From a virus, in the IMG/VR virus record IMGVR_UViG_3300042453_004661, positions 1-64,000 of that record: DNA of 64,000 nt; one strand, 5' to 3'. The notes beneath the pieces are model-generated. The model searched no databases and had not been told where the DNA came from. It saw only the letters and a list, made by a program, of their open reading frames with translations. Each line of letters opens with the position of its first letter. Within the stretch, counting starts at the first letter, position 1. Both the position numbers and the translations under genes were made by a program. Shown one piece after another: positions 8,652 to 17,857 of this stretch.

Positions 8652-9452
8652 ATGGCCCACATTAAGACAAAGCACTCAGAATTTGCTGTCGAGAGCCTGA
8701 TTAACGCCTCAAGAGCAATGAGAGAAGGAAGCCACGAAGAGGCCGAAAAGCATTTTGAAGCTGCAGACGCAGCCATCGGAAGGCATGTAGAGTACCTTAA
8801 CAGCATTGGTGAGACTGCAGAAGCAAATCATTCTAAGAACATGTATGAAGGCCAAAAAAGGGTAATGCGTAGTGCCCACAAGCTAAAAATTAAAGATGCA
8901 AAAAAGTCAGAGGCAAGCGTCAACCAAGTAGGTAAGGGCATATTCTTAAAGTCAGAATTTTCTAAACCAAAATCAACCCCATCAGGAAATCCACGGTACT
9001 CCTATAAGGGATTGCATGAACTTCATCCCGAGGACAGGCAGAAAGTTTTGGGAATGAGCGGAAGCCCATCCATGTATCCCGGGGCCGACCATCACAAATT
9101 TGTTTATCCTACCGATTCATCTGGTCGATTAGTTCATTCTCAAAGAATTTCAGCTCCAGCAGGACACGATTTCGAGGCTGCAAAAGCTTCTATGCAAGAA
9201 TCATCTGGTGGTATTAAGTATTCTGAAGGGCAAGGAGTTAGGGTTCATGATCCAGCCCATGAGCTTCACGGAAAACTAGGCCTAGTTCAATTGCCAAATC
9301 CATCATACCCCAATAAGGTTCAAGTCATGTTTGCTGGTGGCAGAAGAGAATTCCTGGACCAATCGAAGATTCAGCCGAGCGGATCAAAGATGGCAAAGGC
9401 TCTTGCCACAGTAATCAACATCAAATCGTACCTAGGTAAGAAAAAGATTTAA
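8652..9452 (+). CDS. Hypothetical protein with KOW/SH3-like C-terminal segment
   Basis: 266 residues. The N-terminal third is helical (INASRAMREGSHEEAEKHFE). A KSE-containing linker near residues 78-100 (AKKSEASV, LKSEFSKP) is followed by a basic, proline-rich region. Residues about 190-240 (GQGVRVHDPAHELHGKLG, then KVQVMFAGGRREFL) have the V-x-V/G-x-x-G pattern of small SH3-like barrels. No recognised function. KSE linkers recur in other large proteins of this window. Confidence 0.55.
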   Translation: MAHIKTKHSEFAVESLINASRAMREGSHEEAEKHFEAADAAIGRHVEYLNSIGETAEANHSKNMYEGQKRVMRSAHKLKIKDAKKSEASVNQVGKGIFLKSEFSKPKSTPSGNPRYSYKGLHELHPEDRQKVLGMSGSPSMYPGADHHKFVYPTDSSGRLVHSQRISAPAGHDFEAAKASMQESSGGIKYSEGQGVRVHDPAHELHGKLGLVQLPNPSYPNKVQVMFAGGRREFLDQSKIQPSGSKMAKALATVINIKSYLGKKKI

Positions 9453-9454
9453 CT

Positions 9455-10306
9455 ATGTCACGAAAGGGGATGCCAAAACTACCTCAAATTCCAATGAAGG
9501 GGATATCGCAGATCCAAATGCCCAGCAATATACCGCTAGGCACTTTTAATCCCCAGTCTTTTGAAAAGCTTATTGGCGAAATGGGCATTCGCCTTGTCCA
9601 TGCGAGGCCGATACCCAGCCCTCGAGTTAAGGATGTCCGTGGCGATGATATAGATCCATCAGACAACGAGGCTGAAAATGGATTTTTCTATTATGGCCAC
9701 AAAGACTTTACAGGCACATTCATGTCCAATAGTCTTGATCGTCGCTTTAATATAAATGGTACTTTTGATGGCGATCAGGCCGTAATAGTAATCCCAACAA
9801 AATATGCCGATGGGTCCGAAATGGACATTCAGATATTTGATCGCATCATAGCTCCAGATCTTACTGTCCGATACTATCAACGAGTAGAGCATGATCAGAC
9901 AGGAATCGATAGACTTCATTTCCCAGCCGTTAAAGTTGACTTTATTATGGATGCCCATGACCGTCAGTATGCAGAAGGCATCGACTTTCAAATAGACCCA
10001 AGAGGCAGAATCGAATGGCTTCCTGGAGGCAACAGGCCAGGATATGATCCGGTGATGAATTCTGGTGTTATTTACTCAGTAAACTATTATTGTAGACCAG
10101 TTTTTACCGTTATATCTCTACCTCACCAGCTTCGTGCTACACAGACTAGGGGCCCATCCGGTCCCGGGACTCCAAATGTTCAGCATAGATATCCACAACT
10201 TGCCGTTGTAAGGAAAGATTTTGTGCCATTTGATCCAAATGATCAAGTAGGGCCAAGAACTGGCGATGAGCCTGATTATGGATCTGTAAGGGGTCCAAGA
10301 AGATAG
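9455..10306 (+). CDS. Hypothetical structural protein
   Basis: 283 residues. The N-terminus is proline- and methionine-rich (MPKLPQIPMKGISQIQMP) and the core looks beta-rich, with FYYGHKDFTGTFMSNS and DRIIAPDLTVRYYQRVEHD. It contains IDFQIDPRGRIEWLPG, a motif layout seen in phage neck and tail-attachment proteins that describe offsets, though I do not claim a family. The C-terminus is an unstructured charged tail (PRTGDEPDYGSVRGPRR). Start two bases after the preceding stop. Confidence 0.55.
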   Translation: MSRKGMPKLPQIPMKGISQIQMPSNIPLGTFNPQSFEKLIGEMGIRLVHARPIPSPRVKDVRGDDIDPSDNEAENGFFYYGHKDFTGTFMSNSLDRRFNINGTFDGDQAVIVIPTKYADGSEMDIQIFDRIIAPDLTVRYYQRVEHDQTGIDRLHFPAVKVDFIMDAHDRQYAEGIDFQIDPRGRIEWLPGGNRPGYDPVMNSGVIYSVNYYCRPVFTVISLPHQLRATQTRGPSGPGTPNVQHRYPQLAVVRKDFVPFDPNDQVGPRTGDEPDYGSVRGPRR

Positions 10307-10309
10307 TAG

Positions 10310-10338
10310 TAGACATTCTGCCAGATTTAGGGGATAAT
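10310..10338 (+). promoter_or_regulatory. Promoter before the 10347 gene
   Basis: TAGACA (10310-10315), 17-base spacer and GATAAT (10333-10338). The ATG at 10347 follows only 8 bases after the -10, and no Shine-Dalgarno is visible, again predicting a leaderless or near-leaderless message. Confidence 0.6.
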
Positions 10339-10346
10339 TAAATCGT

Positions 10347-11735
10347 ATGTTACCTAAGAATTTCACCATGATGTCGGCCCAAACAGGAAAAGATCATGAC
10401 CATCAGGCTCATGCTGGCCTTATGGCTGATATACATGCTTTAGGCTTAAAACATAAAGTTACTGAAATCAATGGAAAGTATGGATACCCAGAAAAGTCTT
10501 TGATGATAGAGCATAAGGGTCGTCCTCAAGACATTTCTGCATTAGACAATCTTGCCAGAAAATACAAGCAAGAGTCTGTTCTTCATTCTTCATGGGAACA
10601 AGGATCTAATGGCAAAGGCTCCCATAAGAATGAATTACGCTATACAGATGGCCGTCCTTCTGTATTTGGTAAAGGCTACAGAGTCAATCCAGAGGCTGAT
10701 GACTACTATAGTGACCACCCCAAGTTTGGTCGTATTCAAATGCATTTAGACTTTGACTCAAAAGAAGCTACAAAAGCAATTACTAGCCAGGGAAATTTGT
10801 CTATTCAAACTGCAGCCCCGGGCCCGGAAGTTCGCCCTGCCCCGCCAGCAATAGCGAAACCAGAAAAAACAGACAACCCTCCTAGGAAAAAGTTCAAAAA
10901 AGTTCCAGCAAATGCGCCGGAGACATCTCCTGAATCAAATGAGTCCCCAGCAAAGCCAGTAAAAGATCTTAACAAGACTATTCTCCATCAAGATGGCGAA
11001 ACCATGATTGACACTAAGTCTCAAGGGATAGCTATTTCTGCCTTGCCAAAATCAATGATTGCATGGGGAGTGACGCATATGGTCCCCATGAAATTAAATG
11101 AAGTAAAAGACTTGTCTATTGGGGATGCTCGTATTAAAATAGTTAAGAAGAGCCCGGATTTATATGCGGGATGGATTGAAAAAGAAGCCAATATTGGACA
11201 TAAGTTTGAGCGCCTTACCCTTCCACAGCTACTCATCCATCTTCAGAGCGCTCTTGAGACTTATGGCAGAGAAGATCAAGTTTTTGCAGTCCCTAGCAAA
11301 ACCGAGTCAGATTCTATTGAAGAAAAAATTCAACCAAAACTTCAAAAAAAGAACCTGACCGAAATAGGCAAAGCCATCTCTGATGCAATTGATGAAACAC
11401 CTGAATCTTCTGAGGCAGATCGTCAGGCTAAGATCTTAGAAAAGCTTGAAACTCTTAGGGCAAAGATACAGTCTGAAATTATCCCTTCTAAAGACCTTGC
11501 ACAAGGAATAGATGAGCCAGAAGAGTTTTGCTCTGCATGCGAAGCCGAAGCCGAAGAATGTTCATGCTACGAAGGATTAAGCGCACCAAGGCTAGAATTT
11601 GATGGCAAAAAGATCAAAATTTTCTTTAAGTCAGACTGGAGCCCCGAAGACAAAGACAATTTTAAGGATGACTTAAAGAAAAGAGCTGGTATAATCCTTA
11701 AGAAGAGGGAAGGCGCCAGGAAGACAAGAAAATGA
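10347..11735 (+). CDS. Hypothetical protein, DUF3293-like N-terminus and Cys-rich C-terminal segment
   Basis: 462 residues. Residues about 15-140 (DHQAHAGLMADIHALGLKH, GKYGYPEKSLMI, ARKYKQESVLHS) follow the pattern of small DUF3293-type domains, in which a short protein distinguishes old from new entries and ends in a glutamine-glutamate-serine motif. That match is from memory and weak. The centre (160-215) is proline/lysine-rich and disordered. Residues about 390-410 hold a cluster CSACEAEAEECSC that could bind metal. The last 15 residues are very basic. The gene overlaps the mCpol-like gene by ATGA, so the two are probably co-translated. Confidence 0.5.
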   Translation: MLPKNFTMMSAQTGKDHDHQAHAGLMADIHALGLKHKVTEINGKYGYPEKSLMIEHKGRPQDISALDNLARKYKQESVLHSSWEQGSNGKGSHKNELRYTDGRPSVFGKGYRVNPEADDYYSDHPKFGRIQMHLDFDSKEATKAITSQGNLSIQTAAPGPEVRPAPPAIAKPEKTDNPPRKKFKKVPANAPETSPESNESPAKPVKDLNKTILHQDGETMIDTKSQGIAISALPKSMIAWGVTHMVPMKLNEVKDLSIGDARIKIVKKSPDLYAGWIEKEANIGHKFERLTLPQLLIHLQSALETYGREDQVFAVPSKTESDSIEEKIQPKLQKKNLTEIGKAISDAIDETPESSEADRQAKILEKLETLRAKIQSEIIPSKDLAQGIDEPEEFCSACEAEAEECSCYEGLSAPRLEFDGKKIKIFFKSDWSPEDKDNFKDDLKKRAGIILKKREGARKTRK

Positions 11736-12919
11736 AAAAACCATTAAATCCAGTAGAAGTGCTTCGGGAGTTGCTCGGTAGAGTACAGGCCCGAAGGGCT
11801 CTTGAACAAGATCCAGAAACCCAAGAATCAATCGACCAAGTCCATGCGGCTGGCGGTGAAATGATGCCCGACTATAAGGGTAAAAGCGTATACATTTCAT
11901 TTGATGGCGATAATATTGGGAATGCAGTCGCTCGAGCCGAGAATATGGACGATGAGCAAACCCTTGCCCAGGTATCGCAAAAGATTCAGGCAGGGCAAGA
12001 TCTGTTTGTTAATTTTCTCACCCAACATCAGGGCAGGCTGATTCAGGCAGGGGGAGATGAAGGATTAGGAATTTGTAACTCAAACTGCCTTGTAGACCTT
12101 GAAGAATTCAGACAACAATACAAGGAATTAGTTGGAGCTACAGTTACCGTAGGGGTAGGCACAAAAATATCAGAAGCTACCAAGGCCAGGATGCTAGGCA
12201 AGCTTCGTGGAAAAGATCAAGTTTGCCATTTTGACGGATCAACAGAAAAAGAAATTGAGCTTAGAAGCCAAACAGAAGACCCAGAAGCCAAGAAGCTTGG
12301 CCAGGCTGGTCTGATTGGCGGTGTGCCTAAATTTGGGATTGATCAAGATCAGTCACAAGATCAGGACTGGCAACAAGACTATGACGCACCAGAGCAAGAA
12401 GAGTCGTCAGGCATTTCCGATCATGCAAGTCGATTTGGCGAAGCAGAAGACCCAGGCGTAGAAGACGAATACGATATGCCTTCAGGGCAAGAGCCAGAGG
12501 CCGAACAGCAGGCTCCTGACTCCCAAGATGAATTTGAAGACCCATGGGACCAGGCCAAGCATGAGCGAGAAGGCAGTAAGCCCCAATCCAAAGAAAGAAG
12601 GATTGTAGATAAAGAAACTGGAAGAGAATTTGTTCTTCATGGTCTAGACCACGGAGAGTCAGAAGAAGATTTCCAGCCAGAAATGCAACAGCCGGAGGAA
12701 GAAGAGCAAGAGCCTCAACAGGCCCAAGAGTCAGAAGAGCCCCAGCAAGAAGAGCAAGAGCTTTCTGATGAAGAAAAAGGATATGGGGACTACACTGATC
12801 TTCCTTTTGAAGAGCGTGATGATTTACAAAATCGATTGATTGCAGAAAAAATCGCCAAAGAAGAGGGTGTTAATCCAAATTTTCTTTATCTCGCCTCTAA
12901 AAAATTATCGAGGGATTAA
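11732..12919 (+). CDS. mCpol/GGDEF-like nucleotide polymerase domain protein
   Basis: 395 residues. Residues about 50-168 form a minimal palm domain: beta strand VYISFDGDNIG (D58, D60) and the catalytic hairpin QAGGDEGLGI (GGDE 107-110), then ATVTVGVGTKIS and a KLRGKDQV segment. This order matches mCpol (minimal CRISPR polymerase) and GGDEF-like cyclases, which make cyclic di- or oligonucleotides. All expected acidic residues are present. Residues 200-380 are acidic, Gln/Glu-rich and disordered, and include FEDPWDQAK at about 268-276, shared exactly with the LRV-repeat protein at 53426. It sits between neck proteins, overlaps the upstream gene by ATGA, and abuts the 835-residue gene. Function in a phage is unknown: signal production, signal decoy or structural use are all open. 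Confidence 0.75.
   Translation: MKKPLNPVEVLRELLGRVQARRALEQDPETQESIDQVHAAGGEMMPDYKGKSVYISFDGDNIGNAVARAENMDDEQTLAQVSQKIQAGQDLFVNFLTQHQGRLIQAGGDEGLGICNSNCLVDLEEFRQQYKELVGATVTVGVGTKISEATKARMLGKLRGKDQVCHFDGSTEKEIELRSQTEDPEAKKLGQAGLIGGVPKFGIDQDQSQDQDWQQDYDAPEQEESSGISDHASRFGEAEDPGVEDEYDMPSGQEPEAEQQAPDSQDEFEDPWDQAKHEREGSKPQSKERRIVDKETGREFVLHGLDHGESEEDFQPEMQQPEEEEQEPQQAQESEEPQQEEQELSDEEKGYGDYTDLPFEERDDLQNRLIAEKIAKEEGVNPNFLYLASKKLSRD
12533..12555 (+). repeat. Copy 1 of a shared coding segment (FEDPWDQAK)
   Basis: This 23-base stretch encoding FEDPWDQA is identical to 56390-56412 in a different gene 44 kb away, and both copies continue with the sequence K-H/Y-E/D-R-E. Shared exact coding between otherwise unrelated proteins points to recent exchange or to a functional tag. 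Confidence 0.8.
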
Positions 12920-15427
12920 ATGGACTTTCGGGAGGCTGTTCGCAGACATCATGAGCATCTTAAAGATCCCACTAAAGAAAGTGGCAATGAATCTGCAGAA
13001 AATTTCATCAATATCCTACAAAGAGCAGAAGATCGCACACACCATGCATCCTCTCTTAGCTGGCTAAACGATCTTTTTCAAGATGGTCATCTATCTCAAG
13101 ATCAGCAAGATAGGATCATTAACCTTAAGCATATTCCTAAGACCAATCAATCCTCACAGCTCGTAGACGGCATAATGGAAAATATGCCTGATGAAAAAAG
13201 AAAACAAATACTTAACGACAAGTTAGGAATTACGGGCGGTAAAAAGATTCGTGATGTAGAAAAAGATCACGACTGGAATAACTGGGAATCCCCTCCAACA
13301 GGTGATGAATCCGATCCCTACGCAAGATTTTATAAAGGCATTGATTGGGAATCGTCAAAGCATCTTACGGATGATCAGGCCGAGCATATCAAGAGACATG
13401 GAAGCGTTGAGCAAAAGCTAAATCTATTTTCAAATCCACATATAGATCCAAGACATGGAATTGAAATGTGGAATAAATGGAGCGACAACGATACTCACCA
13501 CGGATACCATAGGCATCATTTATCAGATTATTTGATGCGCCATCAGGAAGATAACATAGAGGATGACATAGAAGATAGGGCTTATACAATAGCTCAAAAT
13601 CGTCTTCCAATTGATAAGTGGGCCAAAGAGACTTTGGCAAAAAATGGCTTAAAATATTTTAGACATAAAGATGAGCTTTTAAATCATATCAATGACAATC
13701 TAGACCTTTACGATACTGTAGGCCCAAATCCTGGATTCAATAAAGATGCCCCCGTAGACCCGGCTAATAATCCAGAAACAATAGATTACGCAGACCCCAA
13801 CAATCCTCAATCCAAGACTATTAACGATCACCCAAATCTTCCCCAGCTTCTCCAGCAGGCCGATAATCAGCTCATCAACACAAAAGGCTATCCTAGCGTC
13901 ATAGGGCAAAGAAGTGAAGGAATCCCAAAACTTCATGAGGGCGAATGGCATCATGATGCCGTAAGGGAAATGTCAAAAAATATTGCCGAAGACCTCCGTG
14001 AAGAAGCCATTTCTTCAGCTTATAAAAATGAAGACTATCTTCCAAAGCATCTCAGGGGCAAGATCTCTTCAATTAAAAATGAATTAACATCAAAATCTCA
14101 AATAGATACAAAAAACGCATTTGCCAACAACGGCTTAGATATTTCTAAATTTTCTTCAGATCATGAATACGCCCCTGGCTTGTACCATCTAAACATGCTC
14201 AAGGACCATACTGAAAATAATAAAGGCAAAATAGATCTAGGATCTATGGTCAAAAAATATCCGGACATGAAAGATGCCCTAAAGAGTGCATTCGGAGACA
14301 AGCAGTCATTGTCCTCAAAAGATATTGATTCAAAAATAAAATCTTTGCCAAAAACAAAATATTCAATTTCTGCAAGGAGCTGGGAGCCACAAAATCCTCA
14401 AAATCTTAACAGAAGAAATCAGCTTGTTTTAAGGCTAGAGCATACTCCCGAATCCATGGCCCAAATCAAATCAGATCCATCACTAGAAAATATATTCAAT
14501 AAGGTGCATAAGTCGTCAAAAGCTTCAGATCATCCTGTAGGGACAAACACGATAGGATGGGCAAGAATAGATACTTCCGACCCTTCTCATTGGGTAATAG
14601 ATGAGACTCAATCTGATTTTAGCGAATCATTGATTAGAACAATATCTGAAAATGAATACAATCCATCAAAGAGGCAGTCTATAGTAGATGGGATTCAAAA
14701 AATTAGAGACATTCATGGAAACTGGCAAGAAAATCTAATGAGCCATATTGTTGATTTGGCTAAAAAGCATGGGGTTGAAAAGCTTTCTATTCATACCCCG
14801 GAATCAAAAGCAAGTCAGCTTGGCGCCAGCAGAATCCATAGTGCGTATAGGGAAAACTATCAGAAAACCCCCAAGAGCATGGGATTCTCAAAAACAGAAG
14901 GCCTATCTTTGCCATTGACCGACCTTGGGAGAATAGCTTTTACTAAAAAAATCCCATACGATGATAAAGTAAGACAAGATACTCATTATTTTGCTATGGG
15001 CCATCATAGACAGCGATACCATGTACATAAAGCAATTGCAGATAGGATTAGATCAGAAAGCCCTGAAATTGCTGCCGAACACGATGAGACCGCAAAAAAG
15101 CATAAGATGCTTTTTTTCTCGCACCGAAGAAAAGGCCTACGAGTAAAGGCTCCGATTTTTATTGATAACCCACCAAACGATCTCAACGATAGAAGAAGAA
15201 GCGTATCATTTCATGAGCCTCCTCTTAACATGGAAGGGTTGTTAGCGTCAAAAAAAGATTTAAAAGAAGAACCTTCTGGTTTTGTAGGATATCATTCAGA
15301 CTCTATTGTTGATGGAAGCATGAAGCCCGAGTCTTTGCCAGCCCACACCCTAGAGATTGGGCAAAAAATGAAGAAATCAGTAAGGCTAGGGAAAATTCTA
15401 GCTCGTAAAATTATGGAGGCATTATGA
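12920..15427 (+). CDS. Large polyvalent-type protein with EIQSD-like domain
   Basis: 835 residues, helical and charged. The N-terminal half (1-470) shows no known domain and has many His/Asp/Asn. Around residues 546-570 it has GWARID followed by WVIDETQSDFSESL, matching the h-h-R-x-D...EIQSDW motif of a domain found in phage large polyvalent proteins. About 60 residues later comes VDLAKKHGVEKLSIHTPES (starting near 612), in the place where those proteins have an AAE-x-G-x-x-x-hAWTT segment. The C-terminus is basic (KKSVRLGKILARKIMEAL). Polyvalent proteins are large phage and element proteins thought to be delivered with DNA. Whether this one is packaged is inference from its place in the neck operon. 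Confidence 0.55.
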   Translation: MDFREAVRRHHEHLKDPTKESGNESAENFINILQRAEDRTHHASSLSWLNDLFQDGHLSQDQQDRIINLKHIPKTNQSSQLVDGIMENMPDEKRKQILNDKLGITGGKKIRDVEKDHDWNNWESPPTGDESDPYARFYKGIDWESSKHLTDDQAEHIKRHGSVEQKLNLFSNPHIDPRHGIEMWNKWSDNDTHHGYHRHHLSDYLMRHQEDNIEDDIEDRAYTIAQNRLPIDKWAKETLAKNGLKYFRHKDELLNHINDNLDLYDTVGPNPGFNKDAPVDPANNPETIDYADPNNPQSKTINDHPNLPQLLQQADNQLINTKGYPSVIGQRSEGIPKLHEGEWHHDAVREMSKNIAEDLREEAISSAYKNEDYLPKHLRGKISSIKNELTSKSQIDTKNAFANNGLDISKFSSDHEYAPGLYHLNMLKDHTENNKGKIDLGSMVKKYPDMKDALKSAFGDKQSLSSKDIDSKIKSLPKTKYSISARSWEPQNPQNLNRRNQLVLRLEHTPESMAQIKSDPSLENIFNKVHKSSKASDHPVGTNTIGWARIDTSDPSHWVIDETQSDFSESLIRTISENEYNPSKRQSIVDGIQKIRDIHGNWQENLMSHIVDLAKKHGVEKLSIHTPESKASQLGASRIHSAYRENYQKTPKSMGFSKTEGLSLPLTDLGRIAFTKKIPYDDKVRQDTHYFAMGHHRQRYHVHKAIADRIRSESPEIAAEHDETAKKHKMLFFSHRRKGLRVKAPIFIDNPPNDLNDRRRSVSFHEPPLNMEGLLASKKDLKEEPSGFVGYHSDSIVDGSMKPESLPAHTLEIGQKMKKSVRLGKILARKIMEAL

Positions 15428-15648
15428 GAATTGGAAGATTAGAAATCGGAATTAGCAGAAAGCCAAGAACCAAAGCCATTGCATGGAGCCTAGATGTTTC
15501 ACTTACCAGGCCATCCTGCGGGTGCATCATGCTCGAGCTTGGGCCTATTCATATTACCTGGCTTTCTAGCGGTGAAAATGGATGCTATTCTTTTTCAATT
15601 TTTCACATTAAGAGAAAGAAGAAAGCCAAGAAGGGTAAGAAAAAATGA
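15424..15648 (+). CDS. Small hypothetical protein with basic tail
   Basis: 74 residues, ATGA overlap with the preceding gene and ATGA overlap with the next. It looks beta-rich (IAWSLDVSLTRPSCGCIMLE, then LGPIHITWLSSG), ending in a lysine-rich tail (KRKKKAKKGKKK). The double overlap makes it a genuine operon member. An alternative frame at 15494-15697 has no start context and is a shadow. Confidence 0.65.
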   Translation: MRIGRLEIGISRKPRTKAIAWSLDVSLTRPSCGCIMLELGPIHITWLSSGENGCYSFSIFHIKRKKKAKKGKKK

Positions 15649-16133
15649 AAAGCTTAAAAGGACAGCTTTTGTCGGATTTAACCCAGGTTGCTCATGATCT
15701 ATTTAAAAGCATCGATGAAAAAGGATGCGAATGCTCTCATTCTCAGGGCGATCTTCCGGATGATGAATACGAAGTATCTCTCTGGGATGATGGAACAGTA
15801 GAGGTCCTCCAATCTGACGATGAGGATCTCGATACCGCTCCTGTGTTCGAGGCTCTTTCTGATATGGGCTTTGAAGAAGATGAAGACGAGCCTCTCGAGA
15901 AGTTTAATTTCAAGTCTAAACATAAATCTAAAAAAGGTGGGCTAACAGAGGCTGGCCGTAAGGCATATAACAAGGCTACTGGCAGTAACCTTAAGCGCCC
16001 CCAGCCAGAAGGTGGGAAGCGTAAAAAGTCATTTTGCGCCAGGTCTGCTGGACAGATGAAGATGCATGGCATCAACTGTTCTAAGACCCCAGACAAAAGG
16101 GTATGCTTGGCTCGTCGTAGGTGGAAGTGCTAA
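15645..16133 (+). CDS. DUF6321-type protein
   Basis: 162 residues. The first 95 are acidic (DDEYEVSLWDDGTVEVLQ, then EEDEDEPLEKF). Residues about 97-162 are the DUF6321 pattern: KGGLTEAGRKAYNKATGSNL, then a basic stretch with KRKKSFCARSAGQMK, ending in RRRWKC. That family is common in large phages and of unknown function; the three spaced cysteines (SFCAR, INCSK, RVCLA and final KC) may bind metal. Family name is recalled, not searched. Confidence 0.7.
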   Translation: MKSLKGQLLSDLTQVAHDLFKSIDEKGCECSHSQGDLPDDEYEVSLWDDGTVEVLQSDDEDLDTAPVFEALSDMGFEEDEDEPLEKFNFKSKHKSKKGGLTEAGRKAYNKATGSNLKRPQPEGGKRKKSFCARSAGQMKMHGINCSKTPDKRVCLARRRWKC

Positions 16134-16925
16134 ATGAAATTTGTTGTGGGCGTAGATCGCACCCTGGCCATGGCTATTGCGGAAGCTGCAAATCAGATCA
16201 ATGAACAGACCCAGGCTGCCGTCAATGAGATAGTGGCCCAGACTGCTATTGATGCTTTTGAGCAAGCAAAAGTCTACGCCATGAGCCGACTAGACACGAC
16301 AGCGAGGCAATATACGGATGCTCTCGAGTTTTCTCAAGTTGCTCCAGGTATTTTTTCGGTGGGCCTCCGGGAAGAAGCCAAGCATCTAGAGGAAGGCTAC
16401 GGCGGTTTTGATATGAAGCCTGGCCTGCTCAAAAATGCCAAGAAAGTATCCAAGTTAGGATTTAGGTACAGGTCTATCCCAATGGAGCAAAAAGGCAAGG
16501 GTAAACCTGGCACTACTCGAGGCGACATGCTTAGGGATTTAAGGACTTTGAGAAAAGCATTTGGTGATAAAGGAATTACCAAAAATGCATCGGGTAAGGC
16601 AATTTTGGGCAAGGCACTTACATTTAACAGGAACTCACTTGGAAGATGGTCAGCATCGGGGGCTGGGGCAGGCGCTCTGCCAAAGCAAGAGCTAGGCCAA
16701 ATGCCTATCCATGAAAATCTATCTGGAGTAGTTAAGTATCAATTCCAGTACAAAAGCGGAAAAGTCGGAAGTCAATTTGTTGTCTTTAGGACTGTATCTG
16801 AAAATCCAAACGCCAAAGGTAAATGGAAGCATCCAGGATTCGGCGGGATTAGGGCCTTTAATGATCTTGAAAACTGGGTAATTAGACAGCTAGAAACCAA
16901 GCTTAGAGAGCTTTTTGGCCAGTAG
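16134..16925 (+). CDS. Tail-completion / neck protein, HK97 gp10-like
   Basis: 263 residues. A helical N-terminus (AMAIAEAANQINEQTQAA) is followed by a beta domain and, near the C-terminus, KGKWKHPGFGGIRAF, the W-x-H-P-G signature of HK97 gp10-like tail-completion proteins, with a terminal amphipathic helix (LENWVIRQLETKLREL). Such proteins sit at the tail-capsid interface or tail end. It starts right after the preceding stop with a TAAATG junction. Confidence 0.7.
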   Translation: MKFVVGVDRTLAMAIAEAANQINEQTQAAVNEIVAQTAIDAFEQAKVYAMSRLDTTARQYTDALEFSQVAPGIFSVGLREEAKHLEEGYGGFDMKPGLLKNAKKVSKLGFRYRSIPMEQKGKGKPGTTRGDMLRDLRTLRKAFGDKGITKNASGKAILGKALTFNRNSLGRWSASGAGAGALPKQELGQMPIHENLSGVVKYQFQYKSGKVGSQFVVFRTVSENPNAKGKWKHPGFGGIRAFNDLENWVIRQLETKLRELFGQ

Positions 16926-16926
16926 A

Positions 16927-16934
16927 GTATAATA
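16927..16934 (+). promoter_or_regulatory. -10-only promoter (GTATAATA)
   Basis: TATAAT at 16928-16933 followed by 6 bases and the ATG at 16940. No convincing -35. The same spacing as the promoter before 5854, and no Shine-Dalgarno, point to a leaderless start for the next gene. Confidence 0.55.
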
Positions 16935-16939
16935 ATCCT

Positions 16940-17857
16940 ATGAGCATACCTCTTTTAGATATTCATATCAAGTACCTAGTAGAGTACACTATAAAGGTCG
17001 TTCGCTCTAATCCGGACAAATATCTAAAAGAAATTTTTGGGGATGCCAGGCTGGCTCCTCATGACAATCTGTACGGAAACAGAATGCTTGATTCGGTCAA
17101 AAAATGGATCGAAACAACTAAAATAAATGTGGTGTTAGGTTATGACTTATCTCAAATGGAGCTTCCGGCTGTCACGGTTAATCTTGCGTCGTCTTCGCCA
17201 TCTTTGCCGTTTTTAGGCGATGTGGGAGACATATTGGAGGAAGAAGTTGTCCAATATGATCAGGAAATAGTAGTGGATGATTTTCAGGCCGAGTCTCTCG
17301 AGTATTCTGAAGACAAGCTTTTTAGATACCTTGAACTGAAAGATAGTATGGACCCAGCCAAGGCCGAGCTGGTACTCCCTGGCCTGCACTTAAAAGACGC
17401 AAAAGATCAGGAATTCCTTATTGGGTTTGATGATTACAAAAATAAGCTAACAGTTTCTGAGCTTTCCATACCAGTTGCAGACATAGACGCATCTACCCTA
17501 AAAGTCGTAAGTCCTTTAAAACAAAGGCGTTATCGTGGTGGGGTCATGCAATTCCAGGATACGGTTTCCGTCACTATCCATACCCATCAAAACAGGAATG
17601 AAGGAACTTATCTTTGGGCTATAGTGATTTGGGGATTACTCAAGTTTAGGCCACTTTTGATTGAGACTTTTGGCTATGATCTTGCCATGCCCAGCTCTTC
17701 TGATTTATCCATAGATCCCAGCTACATGGGAAATGCTGTCTGGGTTCGTCAGGTTACACTTACAGGTAAGACAGTATGGAGCTGGGAAGGTCCTAAGATG
17801 CAGGATATTATCGGTATGCTTTTGACAATAAATGTTGGACGGCGAGAAGATAAATGA
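16940..17857 (+). CDS. Putative tail terminator / tail-completion protein
   Basis: 305 residues. It has a mostly alpha/beta pattern with TINVVLGYDLSQMELPAVTV early and VTIHTHQNRNEGTYLWAIV, LKFRPLLIETFGYDLAMP and WVRQVTLTGKTVWSW late. The late part resembles phage tail-terminator and neck proteins that end in a strand-helix-strand W-R-x-V-T-L-T segment. It lies two genes upstream of the sheath, where such proteins sit in myophages. Starts from a leaderless-type promoter. Confidence 0.5.
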   Translation: MSIPLLDIHIKYLVEYTIKVVRSNPDKYLKEIFGDARLAPHDNLYGNRMLDSVKKWIETTKINVVLGYDLSQMELPAVTVNLASSSPSLPFLGDVGDILEEEVVQYDQEIVVDDFQAESLEYSEDKLFRYLELKDSMDPAKAELVLPGLHLKDAKDQEFLIGFDDYKNKLTVSELSIPVADIDASTLKVVSPLKQRRYRGGVMQFQDTVSVTIHTHQNRNEGTYLWAIVIWGLLKFRPLLIETFGYDLAMPSSSDLSIDPSYMGNAVWVRQVTLTGKTVWSWEGPKMQDIIGMLLTINVGRREDK

